Shown here piece by piece: positions 1 to 7,681 of a stretch of 43,005 bases of DNA (positions within the stretch are counted from its first letter, which is position 1; each line of letters starts with the position of its first letter). The stretch comes from Gemmatimonadota bacterium (GTDB lineage: Bacteria > Gemmatimonadota > Gemmatimonadetes > Gemmatimonadales > GWC2-71-9). The notes beneath the pieces are model-generated. The model was not told the DNA's origin, searched no databases, and saw nothing but the letters and a program-made list of their open reading frames with translations. The stretch is taken from assembly GCA_011390645.1 (NCBI GenBank), contig JAABRY010000002.1:1-43005 (forward strand), written 5' to 3'. The position numbers were made by a program, and so were the translations under genes.

Positions 1-820
1 CGATGCCAGCCGCCGCCGCCGTGGCGGATTCGAGGCTGGGCGTGACGAAATTGCCGGAAGAATTCTGGAGGTCGGCGAAGGCGAGGCCGTTGGCGATGGC
101 GTAGCCCATCTCGACATAGCCAATCCCGCCCTCCAGCAGCTTGACCTGAGCGGTGACCCCCTCGTTGCCCTTCCCGCCGAGGCCGGCCGGCCAGCGCACC
201 GCGGTGCCGCGGCCAACTTGCTGGGTCCAGTCGGTCGACACCTTGGCGAGATAGTCGGTAAAGACGAAGGTCGTCCCCGAGGCGTCGGAGCGATACGTCA
301 CCACGATGTCGAGATTCGGGAAGGTGACCCCGGGGTTGAGCGCCTGAATCCGCGGATCGCGCCAGGAGGTCACGCGGCCGAGGTAGATGTCGGCGACGAG
401 CGCAGGGTCCAACCGCAACTTCTGCTCACCCGCGGTGGGAAGGTTGTACGTCAGCACGACCGAGCCGATGACGGTCGGGACGTGGAGGACGTTGCCTTGC
501 ACGGCCTCGATCTGATCGTCCTTCATCGCGGCGTCGGAGGCGCCGAAGTCCACCGTACCGCGCGAGAACTGGCGGATGCCCCCACCGGAGCCGATGGACT
601 GGTAGTTGATCCGCACGCCGGTCTGCTGCGCGTAGGTGGCGAACCAGTTGGAGTAGAGCGGATAGGGGAAGGTGGCGCCGGCGCCGGTGATGATCCCTTC
701 GGCCTGTTCCGGGGGCGACACCGGCGCCGCCGTCTGGGCGGTGCCGGGTGTCGGGGAGGGGCCGCCACAGGCGGCCAGCAGTCCGGCGGTTGCGAGTCCA
801 GCGACGGTCCAGATGCGCAT
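1..820 (-). CDS. pstS: Phosphate ABC transporter substrate-binding lipoprotein PstS (3' part outside window)
   Basis: The frame is open from the ATG at 820 down to the first base of the window, so the C-terminus is missing. It starts MRIWTVAGLATAGLLAACGG, a lipoprotein signal with lipobox LLAAC (Cys18), so the product should be anchored in a membrane facing the periplasm. After a Pro/Thr-rich linker comes ITGAGATFPYPLYSNW, then NYQSIGSGGGIRQF and VDFGASDAAM. These are the phosphate-binding signatures of the PstS family (TGAGATFP, GSGGG, DFGASD). It binds inorganic phosphate and delivers it to the PstCAB permease, which is not in the window. It is divergent from the porin gene at 906 and lies near phoB/phoR. 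TAGAAT sits at 832-827, six bases before the ATG, with no ribosome binding site, suggesting a leaderless transcript. Confidence 0.93.
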   Translation of the reverse strand, partial: MRIWTVAGLATAGLLAACGGPSPTPGTAQTAAPVSPPEQAEGIITGAGATFPYPLYSNWFATYAQQTGVRINYQSIGSGGGIRQFSRGTVDFGASDAAMKDDQIEAVQGNVLHVPTVIGSVVLTYNLPTAGEQKLRLDPALVADIYLGRVTSWRDPRIQALNPGVTFPNLDIVVTYRSDASGTTFVFTDYLAKVSTDWTQQVGRGTAVRWPAGLGGKGNEGVTAQVKLLEGGIGYVEMGYAIANGLAFADLQNSSGNFVTPSLESATAAAAGI

Positions 821-905
821 GCGGGAATTCTAGCGTCCCGGGGCCGTACGCGGGACTATCTTCGTCACGGTTATGTCACGAAACCCCTTGCCACTGGAGT
901 GCCTG

Positions 906-2087
906 ATGCGGCCCCTCGTGCCGATGCTCGCCCTCATCTTCGCCGCGCCGCTAGCGGCCCAGAACCACCCTGACCTCGCGGTGGACGGCCGGGGGGTGAC
1001 CTTCAGCTCCGATGACGGCGCCACGACGATCATCATGCGTTTCCGCATGCAGCAGCTCTTCACCGCCCGGTCGGTCGTGGATGACGGTGACGGACTCGAC
1101 GAGGCGTCGTTCCAGGTGCGTCGCACCCGTTTCCGGCTGGGCGGGACGGTGTTCGACCCGAAGCTCTCCTTCAACCTGCAGTTGTCGTTCACGCGCGCGG
1201 ATCAGGACTTCACCGACACCCAGTTCGCGAACATCCTCCGGGACGCCGCGATCACCTACCGCTTCACCGACAATCTGCTGGCCACGGTGGGTCAGACCAA
1301 GCTGCCCGGCAATCGCCAGCGGGTGGTCTCCTCCGCCGACCTCGAGCTCCCCGAACGGTCGATCGTGAACAACCGCTTCACGTTCGACCGCGACATCGGG
1401 GTGCAGGTCTGGTGGGCCGATACCGTGGGCGGCACGCCGCTCCATGTGCGGACGGCGATCAGTGGTGGTGAAGGACGCAACCCGACCACCAACGACGAAG
1501 GCGTGGCGGTCACGGCTCGCGTGGAGTGGCAGCCGCTCGGCCCATTCCTGCCGGGCAGCGACGAGTTCGAGGGAGATCTCGCCATCCATCCGACCCCGCG
1601 GCTCTCCGTGGCGGTCTCGGGGCACCACAACAGCGGGACGATGCGCAGCGGGGGCCAACTCGGGCCGCGGTTGTACGCGCCACGCAGCTTCACGACGCTC
1701 GAAGCGGACGCCCTCCTCAAGTATCGCGGGCTCTCGATCTACGGTGAGGTTGCCACGCGTGACGCCGACGATCCGATCACGACCTCGCCCGGACAGGCAA
1801 ATCGCTATGTGTACGTCGGGTCAGGACGGATGCTCCAGGTCTCATACCAAGTGGGGGGGGGATTCGCACCGGTCGCCCGCTATGCGGTGGTGACCCCCGA
1901 CGCCGAGATCGCCGATCAGGTCGGTGCCGCGCGCCAGGCACAATGGAGTCTCGGCCTCACGAAGTATTTCTATCGGCACCGCGTGAAGAGTTCGCTCGAA
2001 CTGGTGCATGATGCGGTGGAAGCGAACGCGGCGGCGGCGGCGCGGGAGATGTGGATGGTGCGGTGGGGGGTGGAGGTGGGGATTTAG
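906..2087 (+). CDS. Phosphate-selective porin O/P-like outer membrane beta-barrel protein
   Basis: A 393-residue protein with signal peptide MRPLVPMLALIFAAPLAAQ. The mature part has alternating amphipathic strands and motifs seen in the Porin_O_P (OprO/OprP) family: an N-terminal FRMQQLFTARS strand, FQVRRTRFRLGGTVFDPKLSFNLQLSF, a T-V-G-Q-T-K-L-P segment, and a C-terminal strand rich in aromatics. I chose ATG 906 over the in-frame ATG at 873 because GGAG lies seven bases upstream and the signal peptide begins there. The likely role is phosphate or polyphosphate passage across the outer membrane, supported by divergent pstS and nearby phoBR. Family assignment is good; substrate is inferred from context. 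Its stop is followed directly by a heptamer repeat array. Confidence 0.82.
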   Translation: MRPLVPMLALIFAAPLAAQNHPDLAVDGRGVTFSSDDGATTIIMRFRMQQLFTARSVVDDGDGLDEASFQVRRTRFRLGGTVFDPKLSFNLQLSFTRADQDFTDTQFANILRDAAITYRFTDNLLATVGQTKLPGNRQRVVSSADLELPERSIVNNRFTFDRDIGVQVWWADTVGGTPLHVRTAISGGEGRNPTTNDEGVAVTARVEWQPLGPFLPGSDEFEGDLAIHPTPRLSVAVSGHHNSGTMRSGGQLGPRLYAPRSFTTLEADALLKYRGLSIYGEVATRDADDPITTSPGQANRYVYVGSGRMLQVSYQVGGGFAPVARYAVVTPDAEIADQVGAARQAQWSLGLTKYFYRHRVKSSLELVHDAVEANAAAAAREMWMVRWGVEVGI

Positions 2088-2090
2088 TAG

Positions 2091-2274
2091 GGTCGTAGGT
2101 CGTAAGTCGTAAGTCGTAAGTCGTAAGTCGTAAGTCGTAGGTGAACTGAAGCCGGCCTTCTGGATGGGAAGCCGGCTTCGCTGTTCCTAGGACCTATGAC
2201 CTATGACCTATGACCTATGACCTATGACCTATGACCTATGACCTATGACCTATGACCTATGACCTATGACCTAC
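2091..2274. repeat. Inverted heptamer arrays around a terminator hairpin (locus A)
   Basis: Seven tandem units of RGTCGTA occupy 2091-2139, then a hairpin GAAGCCGGC/GCCGGCTTC (2148-2156 and 2171-2179), then twelve tandem units of GACCTAY (2191-2274). The right arm is close to the reverse complement of the left arm, so a transcript could fold into a long stem capped by the inner hairpin. The hairpin sits between convergent genes (porin and phoR) and probably works as a two-way terminator, though the T-run is weak. The phoR stop codon TAG (2271-2273 on the minus strand) is inside the last unit. Confidence 0.9.
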
Positions 2275-3881
2275 GACCCCAGGGGCCACCACGTCACAAT
2301 CGTCGTCCCCTGCCGCGGTATGCTCTCCGCATGCACCCGTCCGCGATGCGCCTCCACGATGTGCCGCACGATGGCGAGGCCGAGTCCGGTGCCGCCTTCC
2401 TCGCGGGAGCGTGAGGCATCCACCCGGTAGAAGCGCTCGAAGATGCGGGGCAGGTGTTCGGAGGGAATGCCGGTGCCGTCATCCGCGACGGCAAGTCGGA
2501 CACCATTGCCGTCGCGCGTCGCGCGGATGGCCACGTTCCCGCCGTCAGGCACGTATCGCATCGCATTGTCCACGAGGTTCGTGAGCACCTGTCGGACGGC
2601 ATCCGGGTCGGCATTGATGGTCCCGACGTCCTCGGCGATGTCGACGGCCAGCGTGATACCGCGCGCCTCTGCCCGATCCGTGAAGAGGTGCAGCGAGTCG
2701 CTCGCGAGCGGCCCCAGCTCGATCGGCTCCAGGTGCGGCGTCCAGCGCCCGGATTCGATGCGCGAGAGGTCGAGCAGGTCGTCCACGAGCCGCTGCATCC
2801 GCTTGGCGTTCGCGACGATCGTGCCGAGAAACCGCGCCTGGGTGGCCTCGTCGACATCGCCCTCTGCCAGCGTTTCGGCATACCCGGAGATGCTGGTGAG
2901 TGGGGTCTTGAGTTCGTGGGACACATTCGCGACAAAATCGCGACGCACCGACTCCAGGCGACGCACTTCGGTGAGGTCATGGAGGACCAGCACGGCTCCC
3001 CCCCCCTCCAGCGAGCGGGCGTTGACTTGCAGCACCCGATTGTCGAGCTCGACCTCACGGCCATGAATGGCGGTACCGTCCAGGACTTCGTCGACGGCCT
3101 CGCGTGCGGCCTTCGCACGGAAGAGGGTGCGGAGGTCGGGAAGGGGCGCGTCCGGCGTGTAGCCCAGCAGGCGGCGTGCGGCGGGATTGGCAATCACGAT
3201 GCGGCCCTTCGGGTCGGCGGCGACGATCCCCTCGACCATCGCGTCGACGATCGCGGTGCTGCCCGCCTTCTCGCGTCGCAACTCCTCGAAGCGTTCGGCC
3301 AGTTGCCGGTTCATCTGACGCAACGCCTGCACAAGTGCATCCACTTCGGGGATGCCGGAGCGCGGGAAGCGCGGCAGTGCCCCGGCCGCAATCGCCCGCG
3401 CGGCACCGCTCAACGCGACCAACGGCGAGGCAATGCTGCGGCCGGCGATGAACGCCAGCACGAGCGCCACCAGAAGCGCGAGCAGGGCCGCACCGGAGAT
3501 GGAACCGCGGGTCCGGCGCACCGCCTCATCCACGCCCTCCAGCGGTGCGCTGACTTCGACCAGCCCGGGCCCCGCCTCGACCTGTACGGTGACGACCTTC
3601 TCTGCGTCGAGCGAGTCGCCCGAGGCGTATTCCGCCCCGCTTGAGTCACGCACGACGATGCGGTGGGTGCTTTGCACCCCCATGCGCTGGATGGCGCTCG
3701 CCCACCGGGCGGGATCGGCAGGGAGCACCTCGGCGACCAGACGGGCTTCGCGCTCGAGCGTGGTGCGCACCTCGCGTTCGAGTCCGGTCCGCAACGCGCG
3801 CTCGGACCCCCACGCGAGGACGAGGAGGGTGAAGACGACGATGGTGAAGGTGCCCAGAACCAGCCGGCTCGCGAAGTTCAC
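2271..3881 (-). CDS. phoR: PhoR-type sensor histidine kinase
   Basis: A 536-residue inner-membrane kinase. Membrane segments lie at about 8-24 and 129-149, enclosing a periplasmic domain of about 100 residues. A HAMP-like linker follows, then a PAS domain at about 205-305 (AIVDAMVEGIVAADPKGRI). The HisKA motif FVANVSHELKTPL puts the phospho-accepting His at 322. The ATPase domain shows NLVDNAMRY, DDGTGIP and GGTGLGLAIV boxes. It would autophosphorylate and pass phosphate to the PhoB-like regulator; its gene start overlaps the end of phoB by four bases. PhoR identity rests on this layout plus the neighbouring pstS and phosphate porin. Unlike E. coli PhoR, the sensory region between the membrane segments is large, as in Bacillus-type PhoR. 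The stop codon is supplied by a heptamer repeat. Confidence 0.9.
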   Translation of the reverse strand: MNFASRLVLGTFTIVVFTLLVLAWGSERALRTGLEREVRTTLEREARLVAEVLPADPARWASAIQRMGVQSTHRIVVRDSSGAEYASGDSLDAEKVVTVQVEAGPGLVEVSAPLEGVDEAVRRTRGSISGAALLALLVALVLAFIAGRSIASPLVALSGAARAIAAGALPRFPRSGIPEVDALVQALRQMNRQLAERFEELRREKAGSTAIVDAMVEGIVAADPKGRIVIANPAARRLLGYTPDAPLPDLRTLFRAKAAREAVDEVLDGTAIHGREVELDNRVLQVNARSLEGGGAVLVLHDLTEVRRLESVRRDFVANVSHELKTPLTSISGYAETLAEGDVDEATQARFLGTIVANAKRMQRLVDDLLDLSRIESGRWTPHLEPIELGPLASDSLHLFTDRAEARGITLAVDIAEDVGTINADPDAVRQVLTNLVDNAMRYVPDGGNVAIRATRDGNGVRLAVADDGTGIPSEHLPRIFERFYRVDASRSREEGGTGLGLAIVRHIVEAHRGRVHAESIPRQGTTIVTWWPLGS

Positions 3882-4585
3882 TTCGTGCGCGCGCCCCGGT
3901 CCATGGACTTGAAGCGGTAGCCGAAGCCCCGCACGGTCTCGATCATCGGTCCCAACTCCCCGAGCTTGGTACGCAGCCGTTGGACGTGCATGTCCACGGT
4001 CCGCGTCTGGATGTCCGGCTGGGCATCCCAGACGGTCTCGAGGAGCTGCGGGCGTGACTGGACGCGGCCCCGTCGCTCCACGAGTGTCACTAGGAGCTTG
4101 TACTCGGTGGCGGTCAGGTTCAACTCCCGGCCATCAAGCAACGCGCGGTGCGCCGCCCGATCGATCGTCAGCGGACCGGCGACCAGCGTCGAACCGGCTG
4201 CGACGGCGGGCGCGGCGAGGCGACGCAGGAGCGCCTGGACCCGGAGCGCCAGCTCTGCCGGGGAAAACGGCTTGACGAGGTAGTCATCCGCGCCGAGTGT
4301 GAGTCCCTTGATCCGATCCGGCTCCTCGCGTCGGGCGGTCAGCAGGATGACGCCAACGTCGCGCGTCTCCTCCCGCTTGCGCAGCTCGGCGAGCACTTCA
4401 TACCCGGAAACGCCGGGCAACATGAGGTCGAGGACCACGATGTCGGGCCGCTCCTCGCGCGCCGCCTTGAGCGCCTCGGGGCCACTCGACGCCGTCGACA
4501 CCCGATGCCCCGCCTTGGCGAGATGGTAGGCCACGAGGGCGGTAATGTCGGGCTCGTCGTCCACGACAAGGATACGGTGCGTCAT
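3878..4585 (-). CDS. phoB: PhoB-type response regulator
   Basis: A 235-residue OmpR/PhoB-family regulator starting MTHRILVVDDEPD. The receiver domain has the acidic pair D9/D10, phospho-acceptor D53 in VLDLMLPG, a conserved Thr in ILLTARREE, and Lys in LVKPFSP. The C-terminal winged helix carries LNLTATEYKLLVTLVERRGRV and ends TVDMHVQRLRTKLG...VRGFGYRF, the signature of DNA-binding OmpR-family domains. It probably controls phosphate-starvation genes such as the nearby pstS and porin. It is translationally coupled to phoR (overlap of four bases) and lies 21 bases after an ArsR-family gene. Confidence 0.92.
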   Translation of the reverse strand: MTHRILVVDDEPDITALVAYHLAKAGHRVSTASSGPEALKAAREERPDIVVLDLMLPGVSGYEVLAELRKREETRDVGVILLTARREEPDRIKGLTLGADDYLVKPFSPAELALRVQALLRRLAAPAVAAGSTLVAGPLTIDRAAHRALLDGRELNLTATEYKLLVTLVERRGRVQSRPQLLETVWDAQPDIQTRTVDMHVQRLRTKLGELGPMIETVRGFGYRFKSMDRGARTK

Positions 4586-4606
4586 CTCGGGGCTCCGAAG
4601 GGCCGG

Positions 4607-4960
4607 CTAGACCGCGGCAAGGCGGTGACTGGTGTGGGTGCGACTGCGCGCCATCGCGCTCTCGCGTTCAGGACGGTACTCCGGCTCCTTGCCGATCGTC
4701 TCGATGATCTCGGCCAGCAGCTTTCCGGCGTTGCCATCGGCGCGTTGCAACCGGTAGAGCACGAACTTCGCGACCGGCGTGTCGCGGACCAATCCCTGCT
4801 GTCGGAGCACGCCGAGATGCCGCGAGACCGTAGGCTGAGGCAGGTCGAGAATGACCTGGAGGTCGGACACGAAGAGTGGTGCCGCGGCGAGGCAGTTGAG
4901 GATGCGGAGCCGGGTCGGCTCCGCAACCGTCTGGAGGAGGTCAGCAGGACTGAGTGCCAT
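4607..4960 (-). CDS. ArsR-family winged-helix regulator heading the phoBR operon
   Basis: A 117-residue protein with the ArsR-fold helix-turn-helix: LLQTVAEPTRLRILNCLAA, then DLQVILDLPQPTVSRHLGVLRQQGLVRD and the wing AKFVLYRL. The usual metal-binding ELCVCDL motif is replaced by LFVSDL, so thiol-based arsenic sensing at the alpha-3 site is unlikely. It lies 21 bases upstream of phoB on the same strand and is probably cotranscribed with phoB-phoR. The C-terminal tail is Arg/Glu-rich. A role in phosphate or arsenate response is plausible from position only; it could also be a redox or non-metal sensor. Confidence 0.85.
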   Translation of the reverse strand: MALSPADLLQTVAEPTRLRILNCLAAAPLFVSDLQVILDLPQPTVSRHLGVLRQQGLVRDTPVAKFVLYRLQRADGNAGKLLAEIIETIGKEPEYRPERESAMARSRTHTSHRLAAV

Positions 4961-5044
4961 ATGCGCTCAAACGAATACGTCCCCGGACCAAACCCCGCAA
5001 GCGCCAATGCGTTGCATCTGGGCACCTTGTGACCGGATATTTAC

Positions 5045-5284
5045 GTGGTGACTTCCCCAACCATTCCCGTCTTCGTGAACGGACGTGTCCTCGCCGCCGT
5101 TCCCGGCACCTCGTTGGCCCAGCTCCTGGGCGAGCATGAACCCACCCTCCTCGCGTCAATCCTCGACGGTGCGCCAGTGACCGATGCCCGCGTCCTGCCA
5201 GTCGATCCGGACGCCCCGGTGTATTCCGGGGCGATTTATCGGGTGAGCGCCCGCGGCCGTCTCTCGGATGCGTCCGATGCGTGA
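5045..5284 (+). CDS. Small beta-grasp-like protein of unknown function, first gene of the nucleoside operon
   Basis: A 79-residue acidic protein starting at GTG 5045 or the next GTG at 5048. The opening IPVFVNGRVLAAVPGTSLAQLLGEH resembles the first strands and helix of ThiS/MoaD or 2Fe-2S ferredoxin-type beta-grasp folds (VNG...PGTSLxxLL). It has no cysteines, so it cannot hold a 2Fe-2S cluster, and no C-terminal GG, so it is not a normal sulfur carrier. It overlaps the adenosine deaminase gene, pointing to cotranslation and a linked role. The fold is a guess from pattern; the function is unknown. Confidence 0.6.
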   Translation: MVTSPTIPVFVNGRVLAAVPGTSLAQLLGEHEPTLLASILDGAPVTDARVLPVDPDAPVYSGAIYRVSARGRLSDASDA

Positions 5285-6296
5285 ACGCCTGCACCGGATG
5301 CCCAAGGCGGAACTGCATGTGCACCTCGATGGCTCGCTCCGTCCGACGACCATGCTCGAGCTCGCGGGTACCGCCGGCATCTCCCTCCCGGCGGCCGAGC
5401 CCAGCGCCCTCGCGGCGTGGATGCTGGTCGACGACGCGCGCAACCTCGAGGAGTACCTGGCGCGCTTTGACGTCACCATCGCGCTCCTGCAGACGCCGGA
5501 GGCGATCGAACGCGTGGCGTACGAGATGGTGCTCGATGCGCATGCCGACGGACTGCGGTACCTGGAGGTCCGCTACTGCCCGGCCCTCAGCACGCGAGAG
5601 GGGCTGGCCCTCGACGATGTGATCCGGGCCGAATGGCGTGGCTTGCAACGGGGGATGGCCGAGACGGGCGTGATCGCGCGGATCATCAACTGCTCCCTCA
5701 GGCACTACGACCCCGCGGTGTCCGTCCAGCTGGCCGAACACTCGGTGCGCATGCGAGATCACGGCGTGGTCGGGTTTGATCTTGCGGGCGGTGAGGCCGG
5801 ACGCCCGCCCCAACGGCACCGGGAGGCCTTCGACATCGCCGCCCGCGGTGGGCTCGGCATCACGATCCACGCGGGCGAGGCGGCCGGATGGGAGAGCATC
5901 TTCGAGGCGATCCATGCCTGCCACGCCACGCGCCTTGGCCACGGCACGCGGCTGTTCGAGAACCCCGACCTGCTCGCCTACGTCCGCGACCGACGCATCC
6001 TGATCGAGACCAACATCACCAGCAACGTGCAGACACACGCCGTGGCGTCCGCGGCGGTGCATCCGGTGCGACAGTACGTGGATGCCGGCTGCGCCGTGAC
6101 GTTGTGCACGGATAGCTGGTTGATGAGTGGCGTGGTGCTGACCGACGAGTACGAGCTGGCCCACAATGCACTGGGCTTCACGCCCACCGAGCTCGAGACG
6201 ATGGCGTTGGCCGCGTTCGAGCACGCCTTCCTTCCGTGGCCCGAGCGGAGCGCCCTGCTGGCGAGCGTCCGGGCCGATCTTGCGAGCCTCCCGTGA
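5268..6296 (+). CDS. add: Adenosine deaminase (variant active-site motif)
   Basis: A 342-residue amidohydrolase. The N-terminal MPKAELHVHLDGSLRP holds the metal-binding HxH pair, HAGE carries a further His and the catalytic Glu, and HATRLGHGTRL is the conserved GHG segment. The last metal ligand lies in CTDSWLMSG; the common form is NTDDP, so the second Asp that contacts purine N7 is Ser here. Related TDNRLMSGT forms are known in actinobacterial enzymes, so this is a subgroup rather than a dead enzyme. It converts adenosine to inosine, feeding the phosphorylase at 7678. Starts at 5268 or 5277 are both possible; neither has a clear ribosome binding site, and both overlap the preceding gene. 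Confidence 0.88.
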   Translation: MRPMRERLHRMPKAELHVHLDGSLRPTTMLELAGTAGISLPAAEPSALAAWMLVDDARNLEEYLARFDVTIALLQTPEAIERVAYEMVLDAHADGLRYLEVRYCPALSTREGLALDDVIRAEWRGLQRGMAETGVIARIINCSLRHYDPAVSVQLAEHSVRMRDHGVVGFDLAGGEAGRPPQRHREAFDIAARGGLGITIHAGEAAGWESIFEAIHACHATRLGHGTRLFENPDLLAYVRDRRILIETNITSNVQTHAVASAAVHPVRQYVDAGCAVTLCTDSWLMSGVVLTDEYELAHNALGFTPTELETMALAAFEHAFLPWPERSALLASVRADLASLP

Positions 6297-7681
6297 CCTT
6301 CCTCCTCGCCACGCTGCAAGACCAGACCGCCGCCGAACGCTTCGCGGCACTCAGCGTCGGACTCGACATCCCGATCGGCCAGCGCCTGATCGGCGTGCTC
6401 GGTATCGCCGTGATGATCGGGTTGGTGGTGCTGATGAGCGCCGACCGCAAGCGGATCAACTGGCGACTCGTGGCGACGGGACTCACGCTGCAACTGGTCT
6501 TCGGCCTGATCGTCCTCAAGACGGAAATCGGCCGGGCCTTCTTCCAGTCACTGGGGGGGGCAATCACCGCGCTGCTCGGGTTCCAGGAACAGGGCGCGCG
6601 CTTCGTCTTCGGCAACCTCGTGCAGAGCAACGTCCCCGTCGGCACGCCCGACGCGGTGGGCTCGCTCGATGGTTCCCTCGGGATGGTCGCCAACACCGGG
6701 GCCTACTTCGCCTTCAACGTCCTCCCCACGATCATCTTCTTCTCCGCGCTGATGTCGGTGCTCTACTACATGGGCATCATGCAATGGGTGGTGAAGGGGC
6801 TCGCATGGGGGATGCAGAAGACGCTGCGGACGTCAGGCGCCGAGACGCTGTCGGCGTCAGGCAACATCTTCCTCGGGCAGACCGAGGCGCCGCTCCTGAT
6901 CAAGCCGTTCATCGGCACGATGACGCGCTCGGAACTCAGCACCGTGATGGTCGGCGGCTTCGCCACGGTGGCGGGCGGCGTGCTCGCGGCGTACGTCGGG
7001 ATGCTGGCCGGTGTCCTGCCGGGCATCGCCAGCCATCTGCTCGCCGCCAGCGTGATGAATGCGCCGGCAGGGCTGTACCTCAGCAAGATTCTCGTGCCCG
7101 AGACCGGCACGCCGGTGACGGCGGGATCGCTCGACTTGCAGGCCGATGCCACCAAGGCCGAATCGAGCGTGGTCGAGGCGGCGGCCAATGGTGCAGCACA
7201 GGGCGTGCAACTCGCGATCAACGTCGGCGCGATGTTGATGGCGTTCATCGCACTGGTCGCGATGCTCAATGCCGGGCTCGGGTGGGTCGGTGACCTGGTC
7301 GGCATGGCAAACCTCTCGCTACAGGCGATCCTCGGCTTCCTGCTGAAGCCGCTCGCCTGGGTGATGGGCGTGCCGTGGCAGGATACCTCGTACGTTGGTG
7401 GCCTGATCGGGCTGAAGACCTCGCTCAACGAGTTTGTCGCCTACGCACAGTTTGCCGGCGACCTCGGCAGTGGTCAGGTCCTGGAGCCGCGCTCCGCGAT
7501 CATCCTCACGTATGCGCTGCTCGGGTTCGCGAACTTCTCGTCCATCGGCATTCAGATCGGTGGCATCGGCGGCCTCGCACCCGAGCGTCGCCCTGAGATC
7601 GCGAAGCTCGGCCTCAAGGCGATGATCGCCGGCAACCTCGCCGCCTTCATCTCCGCAACCCTCGCCGGGATGTTGGCATGA
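6293..7681 (+). CDS. nupC: Concentrative nucleoside transporter (CNT/NupC family)
   Basis: I place the start at GTG 6293, which overlaps the adenosine deaminase stop as GTGA, giving 462 residues. Many hydrophobic segments are visible, with CNT signatures: GNIFLGQTEAPLLIKPF, MNAPAGLYLSK, and GLKTSLNEFVAYAQF followed by TYALLGFANFSSIGIQIGG. These are the substrate- and cation-binding loops of the family, which imports nucleosides with H+ or Na+ across the inner membrane. It sits between the deaminase and the phosphorylase in a tightly coupled operon, so its substrates are probably purine nucleosides. A longer in-frame ORF begins at 6236 inside the deaminase gene and is not needed. Confidence 0.93.
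   Translation: MTFLLATLQDQTAAERFAALSVGLDIPIGQRLIGVLGIAVMIGLVVLMSADRKRINWRLVATGLTLQLVFGLIVLKTEIGRAFFQSLGGAITALLGFQEQGARFVFGNLVQSNVPVGTPDAVGSLDGSLGMVANTGAYFAFNVLPTIIFFSALMSVLYYMGIMQWVVKGLAWGMQKTLRTSGAETLSASGNIFLGQTEAPLLIKPFIGTMTRSELSTVMVGGFATVAGGVLAAYVGMLAGVLPGIASHLLAASVMNAPAGLYLSKILVPETGTPVTAGSLDLQADATKAESSVVEAAANGAAQGVQLAINVGAMLMAFIALVAMLNAGLGWVGDLVGMANLSLQAILGFLLKPLAWVMGVPWQDTSYVGGLIGLKTSLNEFVAYAQFAGDLGSGQVLEPRSAIILTYALLGFANFSSIGIQIGGIGGLAPERRPEIAKLGLKAMIAGNLAAFISATLAGMLA

Noticed and set aside
873-905. Upstream ATG for the porin
   Set aside because: GGAG and the signal peptide both favour ATG 906; the extra 11 residues lie in the regulatory region.
951-1658. Long antisense ORF (235 codons) across the porin gene
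   Set aside because: Shadow frame of high-GC DNA; the plus strand has a clear signal peptide and porin motifs.
2091-2274. CRISPR-like array
   Set aside because: Units of seven bases without spacers; no cas genes.
4607-4960. Arsenic-sensing ArsR with ars operon
   Set aside because: CVC motif is missing and no arsenate reductase or efflux gene is nearby.
5045-5284. 2Fe-2S ferredoxin or ThiS/MoaD sulfur carrier
   Set aside because: No cysteines and no C-terminal GG.
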